64,000 bases of DNA from a bacterium (GTDB lineage Bacteria; Elusimicrobiota; Elusimicrobia; Elusimicrobiales; UBA9959): positions 1-64,000 of the forward strand of contig JAJZPL010000008.1 in assembly GCA_021811185.1 (NCBI GenBank), given 5' to 3'. Shown here piece after piece: positions 17,631 through 27,065 of the stretch (positions within the stretch are counted from its first letter, which is position 1; every line of letters starts with the position of its first letter). The translations under genes were made by a program, and so were the position numbers. The notes below the pieces were generated by a model, which was given only the letters and a program-made list of their open reading frames with translations, was not told the origin of the DNA and did not search any database.

Positions 17631-18902
17631 CTAGCAAATGCCGCTCCGGACTATTTTTCCGGCCACCACGGCGGCGGCCGGCCAGCCGGAAAGCGGCAGC
17701 CCGGTGAAAGGGGAGTTGGAGGACTTCGAAACGAATTTCTCCGGCACCCTCCTGCGGCGCCGGGGGTCTATGATCGTCAGGTCGGCGTCGCGCCCCGGAC
17801 GGAGCGAGCCCTTGTTCTTAAGCCCGAGGAGCGCGGCCGGGTTGGCGCTCAGCAGCCGCGCCAGGCGCGTTTTAGATATATGCTCTTCCAGGACCAGTTT
17901 CGTAACGCAGAGCGCCGCCAGGGTTTCCAGCCCGATAACGCCGAAAGGCGCGCCCGCAAAACCTTTTTCTTTCAGCCGCCTCTCGTGCGGGGCGTGGTCG
18001 CTGGCTATAATGTCGATGGTGCCGTCGGCAAGGCCGCGCAGGACGGCCCGCCTGTCGGCTTCCGGGCGCAGCGGCGGCTTCATCTTAAAATTCGCGTCGT
18101 CCTTTCTAATGGCCCGCTCGGAAAGGGAAAAATAGTGGGGGCAAGTCTCGCCGGTGACCGGCCAGCCGAGTTTTTTAGCGCGGCGCAGCGCGGCGACGGA
18201 AGCGGCCAGGCTCAAATGCTGCAGGTGCAGCGGGCCGTGGGACGCCGCGGCCAGGATGTCGCGCAGCACGGCGAAGGCCTCGGCCTCCGGCGGTATGGGC
18301 GCCAGCCCGAGGCGGCGGGCGGCGGCGGGCGCGGCCACTCCGGCGGCGGTGCGGGAAAAGTCTTCGGGGTGGTCCAGCAGGGGCAGGCCCAGCGCGGCGG
18401 CGCCCTTTATAAGCCCGGCCAGCGCGCCGCCGGGCAGGCAGGAACCGTCGTCGGTAAAAGCTCTGGCGCCGGCCTTTTTAAGGGCCGCCAGGCAGGAAGG
18501 CTCTCCGCCGGCGCGCCAGGCGGTGGCCGCGGCGGAAAAGTACACGTTCACCGGCAGTCCCTTGGCCCTGGCAGCGTATTTCCGCAGCAGGGCGGGGCTT
18601 GCAATCGGGGGCGAAGTGTTGGGCATCAGCAGCATGGAGGTAATGCCGCCGGCGGCGGCCGCGAGCGCGGCGCTCGCCAGCGTTTCCGCGGCTTCGGCGC
18701 CCGGCTCGCGGGCGTGGACATGGATATCTATAAAACCGGGGAAAACCCACAGGCCGGAGGCGTCGAAGACCTCACAGCCGTGAGGCGGCGCCAGCTTCCG
18801 GCCCGCGCGCAGGATCTTGCCGCCGGCAAGGAGGAGGTCGCCCCGCGATTCCCCAAGGACGGGGTCAATGAGCAGGGCGTTTTTGATCAGCAATCGGGGC
18901 AT
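17631..18902 (-). CDS. pyrC: dihydroorotase
   Basis: 'FPGFIDIHVHAREPG', 'IIASDHAPH'. Confidence 0.9.
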   Translation of the reverse strand: MPRLLIKNALLIDPVLGESRGDLLLAGGKILRAGRKLAPPHGCEVFDASGLWVFPGFIDIHVHAREPGAEAAETLASAALAAAAGGITSMLLMPNTSPPIASPALLRKYAARAKGLPVNVYFSAAATAWRAGGEPSCLAALKKAGARAFTDDGSCLPGGALAGLIKGAAALGLPLLDHPEDFSRTAAGVAAPAAARRLGLAPIPPEAEAFAVLRDILAAASHGPLHLQHLSLAASVAALRRAKKLGWPVTGETCPHYFSLSERAIRKDDANFKMKPPLRPEADRRAVLRGLADGTIDIIASDHAPHERRLKEKGFAGAPFGVIGLETLAALCVTKLVLEEHISKTRLARLLSANPAALLGLKNKGSLRPGRDADLTIIDPRRRRRVPEKFVSKSSNSPFTGLPLSGWPAAAVVAGKIVRSGIC

Positions 18903-19566
18903 TTTTAGACCAGGGCAGGTCGGCAGTTCCAGCAGCCGGCAATTCGGGGGCGCTTTCCATGGTAACCATGCGCAGCCCGAAAGAACTTTCCGTCTCCCGG
19001 TACGTCATAAGCTGCAGCGCCGTTACCACCAGCAGCGCGGCCCACGCCAGGTGCAGCTTGCGCCGCCCCGAAAACACGTAAGCCGTCTTGAACGCCACGG
19101 CCAGCAGCAGCGTAGTGCCCATGGCGGCGTGCAGGGGGAGCGTCTGCCGCCAGGCTTCTTCGTTCACGCGCCAGGGCAGCACAAAGTACAGCGCGCCGCA
19201 GGCGGCCAGAAAGGCCAAAAACAGGGCCTGCCAGCCGCCGTCCTTGCGGCCTATGGCCAGCTGGGTCAGGCGGCTGAGCCCGGACGCGGCGAAAAAGCAG
19301 GCGAAAGCGATAAACAGGTAGAAACCGCGGCGCGCGTCGAGAGCCGGCCTGAAATTCTCGAGACTCCACCCGGCGGGCAGCGCCAGCGCCGCCAGCGGGA
19401 TGGCTATGGCGGCGGCCAGCAGCGCCAGCGGGCCGGCGAACTTCACCTTGTTCTCCGGGTTATCCAGGGAATAAGCCTCGACGGCCCCGAGCAGCAGCAG
19501 GGCCGCGCCCTGCAAAGAATGGATTAGGGTGGAGGCCGCCGTAAAACCGTCGTAATTGAGGATCAT
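18865..19566 (-). CDS. multipass membrane hypothetical protein
   Basis: Several TM segments; overlaps start of pyrC. Confidence 0.55.
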   Translation of the reverse strand: MILNYDGFTAASTLIHSLQGAALLLLGAVEAYSLDNPENKVKFAGPLALLAAAIAIPLAALALPAGWSLENFRPALDARRGFYLFIAFACFFAASGLSRLTQLAIGRKDGGWQALFLAFLAACGALYFVLPWRVNEEAWRQTLPLHAAMGTTLLLAVAFKTAYVFSGRRKLHLAWAALLVVTALQLMTYRETESSFGLRMVTMESAPELPAAGTADLPWSKNAPIADQKRPAH

Positions 19567-19925
19567 CTTTTTTTGCCTTTTCTGCTTTTGCCGCCGAGGT
19601 AGAAATACAGCCCGGCCAAACCCGCGCCCACCAGCAGCAGCCAGAGAGGGCTGGAGGCCGGGGCGCCGGCCGGCGCCTGAACCGGAGCGGCGGCGGTAAC
19701 GGAAGACGTTTCTACCGCGGGCTGCGGGGCCGGCTTAATTTCAGGCTCCCTTTTTTTCGACATCACTATGACCGCCTTCTTTACCGGCTGGGCCGAAGCG
19801 GCCAGGAAAGGGGAGACGACGGTCTTTTGCCCGGCGGAGCAAGCGTCGGCGTTCTTGGCGCAGTCCTCGGCGGCGTTAAGCGGGACGCAGCAGGCGAGCA
19901 GGAGGGGGAGTATTATTTTTTTCAT
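19563..19925 (-). CDS. small secreted/membrane protein with C-terminal TM
   Basis: Signal peptide, Pro/Ala linker, 'SPLWLLLVGAGLAGLYFYLGGKSRKGKKR'. Confidence 0.5.
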   Translation of the reverse strand: MKKIILPLLLACCVPLNAAEDCAKNADACSAGQKTVVSPFLAASAQPVKKAVIVMSKKREPEIKPAPQPAVETSSVTAAAPVQAPAGAPASSPLWLLLVGAGLAGLYFYLGGKSRKGKKR

Positions 19926-20479
19926 CAGGGTTGGTTGTAGGAACGGAAGTCTTCGATGTTCTTGCGCGGGCGCGGGCCCGGCGCCTCGTCGGGGTAGCCG
20001 ACGGAAAGCAGGATCTCGATCTTCTTGCCGGCGGGCAGGCCCAGGGCTCTGCCGCCGGCCTTGGCGCCGAACCAGCCCAGCCAGCAGGTGCCCAGGCCCT
20101 GCTCGGCGGCGGCCAGCACGAAATGCTCCGCCGCTATGCCCACGTCCATCAGTCGGAAATTGGTGCCCTGCACCTGGTTGCCCATCCAGGCGGTGAACTT
20201 GCCGGTATCGCCCACCACGGCCACCAGCGCGGGCGCGGCGGCGGCGAACTTGCAGGCGGCATACACGCCGGAGAAAGCGGCGGCGCAGAATTTTTCCTTG
20301 AGCGCGGGCTCGTCTATCACGATAAAATGGTAAGGCTGGGCGTTGCAGGCCGAAGGCGCCAGGCGCGCGGCCTCCAGGCAGAGGTCCAGCTTAGCCCTTT
20401 CCACAGGGACGGCTTTATATTTGCGGATGCTGCGCCGCCCGGCGGCCAGCTTGAGAAAAGGGGATTCCTGCATAGCCAT
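19925..20479 (-). CDS. nitroreductase family protein
   Basis: 'RRSIRKYKAVPVERAKLDLCLEAARLAPSACNAQPYHF'. Confidence 0.9.
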   Translation of the reverse strand: MAMQESPFLKLAAGRRSIRKYKAVPVERAKLDLCLEAARLAPSACNAQPYHFIVIDEPALKEKFCAAAFSGVYAACKFAAAAPALVAVVGDTGKFTAWMGNQVQGTNFRLMDVGIAAEHFVLAAAEQGLGTCWLGWFGAKAGGRALGLPAGKKIEILLSVGYPDEAPGPRPRKNIEDFRSYNQP

Positions 20480-20524
20480 ATTTTATAATATAGGGACAGG
20501 TTTTGCGGTAACTAACGGAGATTT

Positions 20525-20863
20525 ATGAAAAACTGGAAAGACGGGGTCAATTTCGCCATCACGGTCTGCGACGCGGAAGGCATTGTCACGGAGATGAACG
20601 ACAAGTCGGCGGCCACGTTCGCCAAGGGCGGGGGCAAAGAGCTGGTAGGCAAAAGCCTTTTCGACTGCCACCCCGAGCCGTCCAGGTCCAAGTTGAAGAA
20701 GATGCTCAAAGAACCTTTCACCAACGCCTACACTATAGAGAAGAACGGCGTGAAGAAGCTGATCTACCAGACGCCCTGGTTCGAGAACGGCAAACCCGCC
20801 GGCCTGGTGGAGCTCTCCCTGGAGATCCCCGCCGACATGCCCCACTTCGTCAGGAAGCCCTGA
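20525..20863 (+). CDS. small PAS-domain protein
   Basis: 'ITVCDAEGIVTEMNDKSAATFAKGGGKELVGKSLFDCHPEPSR'. Confidence 0.7.
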   Translation: MKNWKDGVNFAITVCDAEGIVTEMNDKSAATFAKGGGKELVGKSLFDCHPEPSRSKLKKMLKEPFTNAYTIEKNGVKKLIYQTPWFENGKPAGLVELSLEIPADMPHFVRKP

Positions 20864-20873
20864 GAGGCGCGGG

Positions 20874-21755
20874 CTATTCGGCGTCTTTCTTGATAAAGAG
20901 CGCGCGGTCGGCGTTGTCTTTGCCGCCGGGCTCGGTCTCTTCGGAGGCGCGGACGTAGCCGGGCCAGGGCCTGGCGCCGCGGCCCACAGCCACCAGCAGC
21001 CAACTGGGCAGAGCGGCGTGCCGGGTGGCGAGCTTGAAGAGCTGGCTCTTCTCGCTGCCGAACACGGCCCAGCCGGAGCCGAAGCCGGAATCCTCCACCA
21101 CCACGGCGTAGGGGAAAGTGCGCCGCTTGCCGTTGATCTTGTACCAGATGGAAGCGAAGGCGGAGACGCCGTCGCAGCAGAGGTAGCAGAACAGCAGCCG
21201 CTTGGGGCCGAGGGTGTTGTCGTACTGCGCCTCGCGCTCCAGCACGCCCCAGAGGCCCCACTGGAATTCCGGGGCCACGAACAGGTCTATATCGGAATAG
21301 GTCTCGCGCAGGTCCTGCCAGCCGTTGGGAAAGAAATCCTTCTCCCCCGCTTCCACGGCGAACAAAGTCTTGTAGCCTTTCAGCAGCTCCCCGCCGCCCA
21401 GGAACTTGGTTATATCGCTGCGCTTCACGCCCGAATCCACGTAGACGAAGCTGTGCGCGGCGTGCGCCGAAGAAAAAAGCCGCAGCGGCTGGCCGTCCGT
21501 GCCGGCGTTGGGATAATACACCACGTTGGAAAGCATCATCTCCCTGGCCGGGAAATCCGGCAGGGCGATCTTTTGGGATTCGGCCTTCAGGAAGACCCTT
21601 TTACAGGCGTTCTGCAGGGAGAGCGCGGCGGCGAAAGGCGCGCCGGCTGGCAGCGCGGCCTTGTTGTTCTTGGCGGCGGAACTGAGCCAGAACGCGTCGT
21701 CGAGCCAGCCAGGGTAAGCCTCTTTTTCCTGCTTAAGCGCGTCTGATAAAGGCAT
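20874..21755 (-). CDS. hypothetical protein
   Basis: Long ORF, no recognised domain. Confidence 0.5.
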   Translation of the reverse strand: MPLSDALKQEKEAYPGWLDDAFWLSSAAKNNKAALPAGAPFAAALSLQNACKRVFLKAESQKIALPDFPAREMMLSNVVYYPNAGTDGQPLRLFSSAHAAHSFVYVDSGVKRSDITKFLGGGELLKGYKTLFAVEAGEKDFFPNGWQDLRETYSDIDLFVAPEFQWGLWGVLEREAQYDNTLGPKRLLFCYLCCDGVSAFASIWYKINGKRRTFPYAVVVEDSGFGSGWAVFGSEKSQLFKLATRHAALPSWLLVAVGRGARPWPGYVRASEETEPGGKDNADRALFIKKDAE

Positions 21756-21783
21756 CTAAAACTCCTGTAGGTGCAAAGCGGGG

Positions 21784-23550
21784 TTACAGCGCGCCGGAGC
21801 GCTGGAAACGGCGGGCGATGTCGGCGCCGGAGAGGTGGAACAGGGTGGGACGGCCATGCGGGCAGTGGTGGCCGTCTTTCGCTCTCTTCAGGTCTTCCAT
21901 CAGCCGCTGGGCTTCCTGCGGCTTAACGAAATCGTGCGCCTTGATGGACTTCTTGCAGGCCATCGTGGCTATTATATTGCGCTTGATGTCCTCGGCGGCC
22001 TTGCCGGGGTCGCCCAACACTTCCGAAAGGTAGCCCAGGAACTCCGCGAAGGCGGGCTGGGTAAAATAGAAGAGGGCGGGCGTAGCGCGCAGCAGGGCCA
22101 CCGTCGGGCCGCGCTGGTCTATTTCGAAGCCGGCGGACTTCATCCAGTCGCGCCACCTGAGCACGGTCTCCATCTGGGAGCGGGAAAGTTCCGCTTCCAG
22201 CGGGACGAGCAGCGGCTGCAGCTTTATCTCGCGCTTCTCCAGCTCTTCAAGGTACTTCTCGAACAGGATCCTCTCCTGCGCGGCGTGCTGGTCCACCACC
22301 AGCAGGCCGGCGCCGCATTCGAAAAGCAAATAGCTCTTGGCCAGCTGGCCTATATACTGAAGGTCCTGGGCGCGCCAGTCGGAAGGAACCGGCTGGGCCG
22401 CTTCGCGCAGCTGCGCCGGCGGCGCGTCGAACAGCCCGGGAGCTTCGGCGGCTGCCGCCGGGGCCCCGGCGGCCTCGCGGTAGGCCGGTACATCGGGCGG
22501 CGTAAATTTATTCTCTCCCGCCGGGGCGGCCAGCTGCACGCCCGCGGTCTGCTTGGCGAGGAGCTCCTCGTAAACGGTGTTGGAAATAGTTTTGAAGATC
22601 TCGTTCTCGGAGGAGAACTTCACGTCCCGCTTCTGCGGGTGGATGTTGGCGTCGAAAGAAGAAGGGTCCAGCTCCACGAACAGGGCGCAGGCCGGGTGGC
22701 GGCCGGTGAGCATATGGCCGTAGCCGCGGTACAGCGCCTGCCGGAGCAGCGCGGAGCCTACCGGGCGGCGGTTTACGAAAAAGTACTGGTTGGCGCGGGT
22801 GGCGGCCAGGCAGTCCGGGCGCGAAACGAAGCCGTACACGGCGAGGCCCGCGGCTTTGCCCTCTACGCGCGCCATCCCGGAATAAACGCTCTTGCCGAAG
22901 ACGGCGGCGGCGCGGTTCTTGAGGTTCTCCCACATCCCGCCGGGCAGCGCCGGCAGCGAAAGGATCTCGGAGCCGTCTATTACGAGCCTGAAACCGGTAC
23001 CGAGGTTGGCCAGCGCGGCTTCTTCCACGGTCTTGATCAGCTGGGCGCGCTCGGCGGCGTCGCTCTTCATGAATTTGGCGCGGGCCGGGGTGTTGAAGAA
23101 AAGGTCGGCGGCCTCGATGGTGGTGCCTTTCACCGGCGGCGCGGGCAGTTCGGCGGTAACGCGGCCGCCTTCGCCCTCGATGGCGTAGCCGGAGGGCTGG
23201 CCGGCGCGGCAGGAAGCCATCTTCAGGCGGGAAACGGCGAAGATGGAATAAAGAGCCTCGCCGCGGAAACCGAAAGTGGCCAGCGAATAGATGTCGTCGA
23301 AAACGTTGAGCTTGCTGGTGGCGTGGCGGCCCAGGGACAGGCGCAGGTCCTCGCGGTCCATGCCGCGCCCGTCGTCGTGCACGCGGATGAGGCCGCGGCC
23401 GGCTTTCTTAATTTCTATCTCTATCCGGGAAGCGCCGGCGTCCAGCGAATTTTCCATGAGCTCTTTAAGCACCGAGGCGGGGCGTTCTATGACCTCGCCC
23501 GCGGCGATCTTGGAGACTACGTCTTCGGGAAGGACTTTGATTTCCGGCAT
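21784..23550 (-). CDS. mutL: DNA mismatch repair protein MutL
   Basis: 'VSKIAAGEVIERPASVLKELMENSLDAGA', 'GFRGEAL'. Confidence 0.97.
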   Translation of the reverse strand: MPEIKVLPEDVVSKIAAGEVIERPASVLKELMENSLDAGASRIEIEIKKAGRGLIRVHDDGRGMDREDLRLSLGRHATSKLNVFDDIYSLATFGFRGEALYSIFAVSRLKMASCRAGQPSGYAIEGEGGRVTAELPAPPVKGTTIEAADLFFNTPARAKFMKSDAAERAQLIKTVEEAALANLGTGFRLVIDGSEILSLPALPGGMWENLKNRAAAVFGKSVYSGMARVEGKAAGLAVYGFVSRPDCLAATRANQYFFVNRRPVGSALLRQALYRGYGHMLTGRHPACALFVELDPSSFDANIHPQKRDVKFSSENEIFKTISNTVYEELLAKQTAGVQLAAPAGENKFTPPDVPAYREAAGAPAAAAEAPGLFDAPPAQLREAAQPVPSDWRAQDLQYIGQLAKSYLLFECGAGLLVVDQHAAQERILFEKYLEELEKREIKLQPLLVPLEAELSRSQMETVLRWRDWMKSAGFEIDQRGPTVALLRATPALFYFTQPAFAEFLGYLSEVLGDPGKAAEDIKRNIIATMACKKSIKAHDFVKPQEAQRLMEDLKRAKDGHHCPHGRPTLFHLSGADIARRFQRSGAL

Positions 23551-23584
23551 AATCTGATTTTACAATACTTGAGTACGCTCCGCA

Positions 23585-24268
23585 TCAGGCGATGAACACC
23601 TTCAGCCCTATCATGCTGAGGTTCACCAGCGAATGCAGCAGGATGTTCACGGAGAGGCGCCGCTCACGCTCGTAAACCCAGCAGAAATACAGGCCGACCG
23701 GCAGGATGACCGGGGCGGCCAGGCCGTGGAACAAGGCGAAGAGCAGGCTGGACCAGAAAGCGCTGAACCAGAAGCCTTTCCTGAGCCGGAGCGTGACGAA
23801 AACAATGCGGCGGAAGAACACTTCCTCGACCACGGGGGCCAGCACGCAGGCGCTGAACAGTACCGCCAGCAGCCGCAGCCGGGAAAACACGGCGATGCCG
23901 TGCAGCTGGGTATTTTCCAAACCGTTCTTAGCGCTCAGCGGCCGCATGGCGTCGGTAACGCCGGGGCCGAACAGGCTGTAGGCCCCGTACAGAACCCCGA
24001 AGAGACAGCCGAGAACAAGGGCGTAGCCGCCGAAATAACCCGCGGCTTTCCGCAGGTCCCGGGCGGCGCCGCGCCGCCAGCCGGCCAGCGCCCCACGCCA
24101 GGAAACCCCGGCGTTCTTAAGCACGGCCCAGGAGACCAGGCCGGTAGCCAGCAGCACCGGGACCATGGACTCGAAAGTGCTGAAGTTATGGCCCGACCGT
24201 TTTTCCGACATAGCCACTATAGTGGAAATAGCCACCTGCAGCAGGACACGGAGGCGGTCAGCAGCCAC
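23585..24268 (-). CDS. CPBP family intramembrane metalloprotease, N-terminus possibly frameshifted
   Basis: 'APVVEEVFFRRIVF' EExxxR and 'ALFHGL' motifs; multipass. Confidence 0.75.
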   Translation of the reverse strand: MAADRLRVLLQVAISTIVAMSEKRSGHNFSTFESMVPVLLATGLVSWAVLKNAGVSWRGALAGWRRGAARDLRKAAGYFGGYALVLGCLFGVLYGAYSLFGPGVTDAMRPLSAKNGLENTQLHGIAVFSRLRLLAVLFSACVLAPVVEEVFFRRIVFVTLRLRKGFWFSAFWSSLLFALFHGLAAPVILPVGLYFCWVYERERRLSVNILLHSLVNLSMIGLKVFIA

Positions 24269-24323
24269 AACTGCGTATAGGTGGCGCAGGCTTTTATGTC
24301 TTCAAAGGGGTTTTTCTTTTCCA

Positions 24324-24355
24324 TAAAAAGCGAACCCGGGCGCGGGGGCCCGGGT
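24324..24355 (-). terminator. intrinsic terminator of the 24374..25531 gene
   Basis: Minus strand ACCCGGGC-loop-GCCCGGGT followed by CGCTTTTTAT. Confidence 0.65.
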
Positions 24356-24373
24356 CGGCGGGGCTGGCGAAGT

Positions 24374-25531
24374 TCAGCGCTGGTGGTGGTCGGGGGCCGG
24401 CTGGCCGGCCTTGGCCACGTAGTCTATGGAGTAAGTGAAGCTGCCGAGCGAACCGGACAGCGAGGAGCCGACCACGCCCAGGCCGGCGGCGTTGAAGGCC
24501 GCGGCTTTCTCGGCCATGGCCTTCTTGGCCTCGGTGTCGAACGTGAAAGTTTCGGGCGCCTGGTAGGTCTCGATGGCGGCGGAGGGGATCACCCCGCCCT
24601 GCTGGTAGATGTTGGCGACCAGGAAATCCACGCTGAAGGAGAAGTCGCTGCCCTCGGGCCTGACGATGTTGGAGAGCGCCGGTACGCCGGCCGCGTTAAA
24701 GACGGGCAGGCGGGCGAGGGAGGCTTTGAGGGCGTCTTTATCGAAAGTAAAGGTCTCGCGGGAATCGTAACGGGCGATGGAATACTGCGGGCGGGGGCCT
24801 TCCTTGCCGACCCTGACCGGGTATTCTATCCACACGGCGTAATTCCCGTCGGAGCGGGGCACGGCCTTGCCGCGGATAGCGGGAATGCCGGCCTGCTTGA
24901 ACAGGGCCAGGTAGGCGGGGACGTTTTTGGCGGCGTCGTTTTCGAAGGTAAACTTGCCGCCGGTATAAGACTCGAACTTCACGGCGTAGTCCTGCGCGGG
25001 GCGCAGCACGTTCTTAACCACGTAGTCCACGGCGAAAGCGTGGTCGGAGCCGGCGTCGTAAAGGGCGGAACCCGCTACGGGGAGTTTGGCGCTCCGGAAG
25101 GCGGCGGCGCAGGCTTTCATGGCCGCGTCGGCGTCCTTTTCCAGCCAGTAGGAGGCCCCGTTCTTATAGGTTTCCACGGTTACCGCCGGCGGCAGGGCCG
25201 TGTTGCCCTTAACGGTCGGAAGATAGTCGATCACGAAGGAATAGTCGTTGCCCAGCGGCACGACGCGCCCGCCGAGGGTGGTGATGCCAGCCGCCTTAAG
25301 CGCGCTGATGCGCGCGTCCATGGCCGGCTTGGCTTCGCTCTCGAAGGTGACCGTTTCGTCGGTGGAATAGGAGGCTATCGTTACGCCCGGAGGCGCGACC
25401 GGGGCGGGCCTGGAAGCGGGGGAGACTTCGACCTGCTTCATGGAAGCCGTAGAGATCTCCGTTAGTTCCCCGGCCATAAGAGCCGGCGCCGCGCCGAAAA
25501 GAACGACCGCGAGCAAGTTAAGTTTTTTCAT
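24374..25531 (-). CDS. secreted protein with ~5 degenerate tandem repeats
   Basis: Signal peptide; recurring '(E/A).Y....TF(E/D)..A..A......F..AG(I/L)......(S/G)....F.(I/V)DY' units. Confidence 0.6.
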   Translation of the reverse strand: MKKLNLLAVVLFGAAPALMAGELTEISTASMKQVEVSPASRPAPVAPPGVTIASYSTDETVTFESEAKPAMDARISALKAAGITTLGGRVVPLGNDYSFVIDYLPTVKGNTALPPAVTVETYKNGASYWLEKDADAAMKACAAAFRSAKLPVAGSALYDAGSDHAFAVDYVVKNVLRPAQDYAVKFESYTGGKFTFENDAAKNVPAYLALFKQAGIPAIRGKAVPRSDGNYAVWIEYPVRVGKEGPRPQYSIARYDSRETFTFDKDALKASLARLPVFNAAGVPALSNIVRPEGSDFSFSVDFLVANIYQQGGVIPSAAIETYQAPETFTFDTEAKKAMAEKAAAFNAAGLGVVGSSLSGSLGSFTYSIDYVAKAGQPAPDHHQR

Positions 25532-25532
25532 G

Positions 25533-26966
25533 TTATCTCCGTATCGGGCCGCGCCCGTAGATCCAGTTCAGGAACGTTCCCCACTTGGTCTCTTTGGCGA
25601 AGGGGAGGCTCCAGTAGTCGGTCTCCAGGTACTTGGAGAACGCGTCCCAGCTGCCGCCGATCATCTTTACCGGTGGAACGTGCACCGAGACGCCGTGCGA
25701 ACGGGCGAAATCGTAGCCGGTATTGGAAGTGCCGGTGTAGTAATACTTGTAGACCAGGCCGTTCGAGATGAAGTTCATCAGTTCCTGGCCGCGCTGGCGG
25801 GCCAGCTGCTGCGCGGGCGTGGCCTGGGGGGTATTCTCGGTGACGATGCTGACGAAGTCGTACAGGTCGCCGGAGATGGACACGCGGCTGGCCGCCGCGG
25901 CCGAAGTGGAAAGCGTAAAGCCGAAGATGTCGAAGCGGGAAACGCCGGCTATGCCCTTGCTAATGCCTTCTTTGTCGTTCAGCGCCATTTCCGCGTCCAC
26001 CCAGGCGTCCAGCTTGGAGCCGAAATCGGGGAGCCTGGAGGTAAGGATGACGGAGGCGTGCCCGCCGGGAAGCTTATTAGCCTTCACGCGGTCCACATAA
26101 CCCTTCGCTATATCCGAGCCGAGCTGCTCGCTGGAAACGGAGGGGCTGGAGGTCAACTCGTTCACCAGGCCGGCCATGTCGTAGCCGGAGGACCACATCA
26201 ACTCGCTGGACCCGACGATAACGTCGGTATAGTCCTTGATCTGCCAGGCCACTTCGCCCATCTGCATGATGCAGGAGGTCATCACGAAAGCGTCCACGTG
26301 CCCTATAGAGGCCATCATCGTGCGCATTTCCGGCAGCGTCACGTAATCCTTGGTTTCCACGTCCATCAGCGTGCCCTTCTGGGGGTTTTTTTTGGCGTCG
26401 AAGATGCCGCTGCCGTGGCCGAAGATCACGAAAGCGTAGTGTTTGGCCGGATAGGCGGCCTTGGCCCACCTGGCGAAAGCGGCCACGCGCTTCCAGTCGC
26501 CGGTGTTCGCGTTCAGCTCACGGCTCACGATATCTCCGGAGAAAGCGGTGAGGACGCTCTCGCTGATCATCTTGTCCTTGGTAACGGCGTTCTTCGCCAC
26601 GTTCTCAAGGGTAGCGTCGTCCCAGGCGCTGCCCAGGGCCATCCTGACGGTGGGCGTGGAAACTACGCCGGCGGCGCTCTCCACGGGGAAACTGCCCTCG
26701 ATGGCGACGTTCACCCCGGAGGTAGCCCCGACCGATTTAAGTTCGAGCAGGCTCTGCACGAAAGAATACCGGAGCGCGTCCTTGGTGGTGGCGTAGAAGA
26801 TTATGGTCCAGTCCTTGGGCTGCGCGGGACCGGAAACGGCGGGCGCGGGCGCCGCGGCGGCGGGCAGGTCCGCGGCCTTGATGGAGTCCAGGCTGAACTC
26901 CTGGGAATACGAGGGAACGCTGAAAGTCAGGAAAGAGAAAGCGGCGATCATCAAGTTCTTGAACAT
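25533..26966 (-). CDS. clostripain-family (C11) cysteine peptidase, secreted
   Basis: 'WTIIFYATT', catalytic His 'AFVIFGHGSG', catalytic Cys 'DAFVMTSCIMQMGEVAWQI'. Confidence 0.8.
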   Translation of the reverse strand: MFKNLMIAAFSFLTFSVPSYSQEFSLDSIKAADLPAAAAPAPAVSGPAQPKDWTIIFYATTKDALRYSFVQSLLELKSVGATSGVNVAIEGSFPVESAAGVVSTPTVRMALGSAWDDATLENVAKNAVTKDKMISESVLTAFSGDIVSRELNANTGDWKRVAAFARWAKAAYPAKHYAFVIFGHGSGIFDAKKNPQKGTLMDVETKDYVTLPEMRTMMASIGHVDAFVMTSCIMQMGEVAWQIKDYTDVIVGSSELMWSSGYDMAGLVNELTSSPSVSSEQLGSDIAKGYVDRVKANKLPGGHASVILTSRLPDFGSKLDAWVDAEMALNDKEGISKGIAGVSRFDIFGFTLSTSAAAASRVSISGDLYDFVSIVTENTPQATPAQQLARQRGQELMNFISNGLVYKYYYTGTSNTGYDFARSHGVSVHVPPVKMIGGSWDAFSKYLETDYWSLPFAKETKWGTFLNWIYGRGPIRR

Positions 26967-27065
26967 AAGGCCTCCTACCGTCTAATTAATTATATTAGAT
27001 GCCGCAAGCGCCGAGGTGGGCCCAAAGTCCATGTTTTTCCTGGGCCCAAAGGGCAAGCGCGGCGC

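Noticed and set aside
16833-18908. 691-aa plus-strand ORF
   Set aside because: Antisense to pyrD and pyrC.
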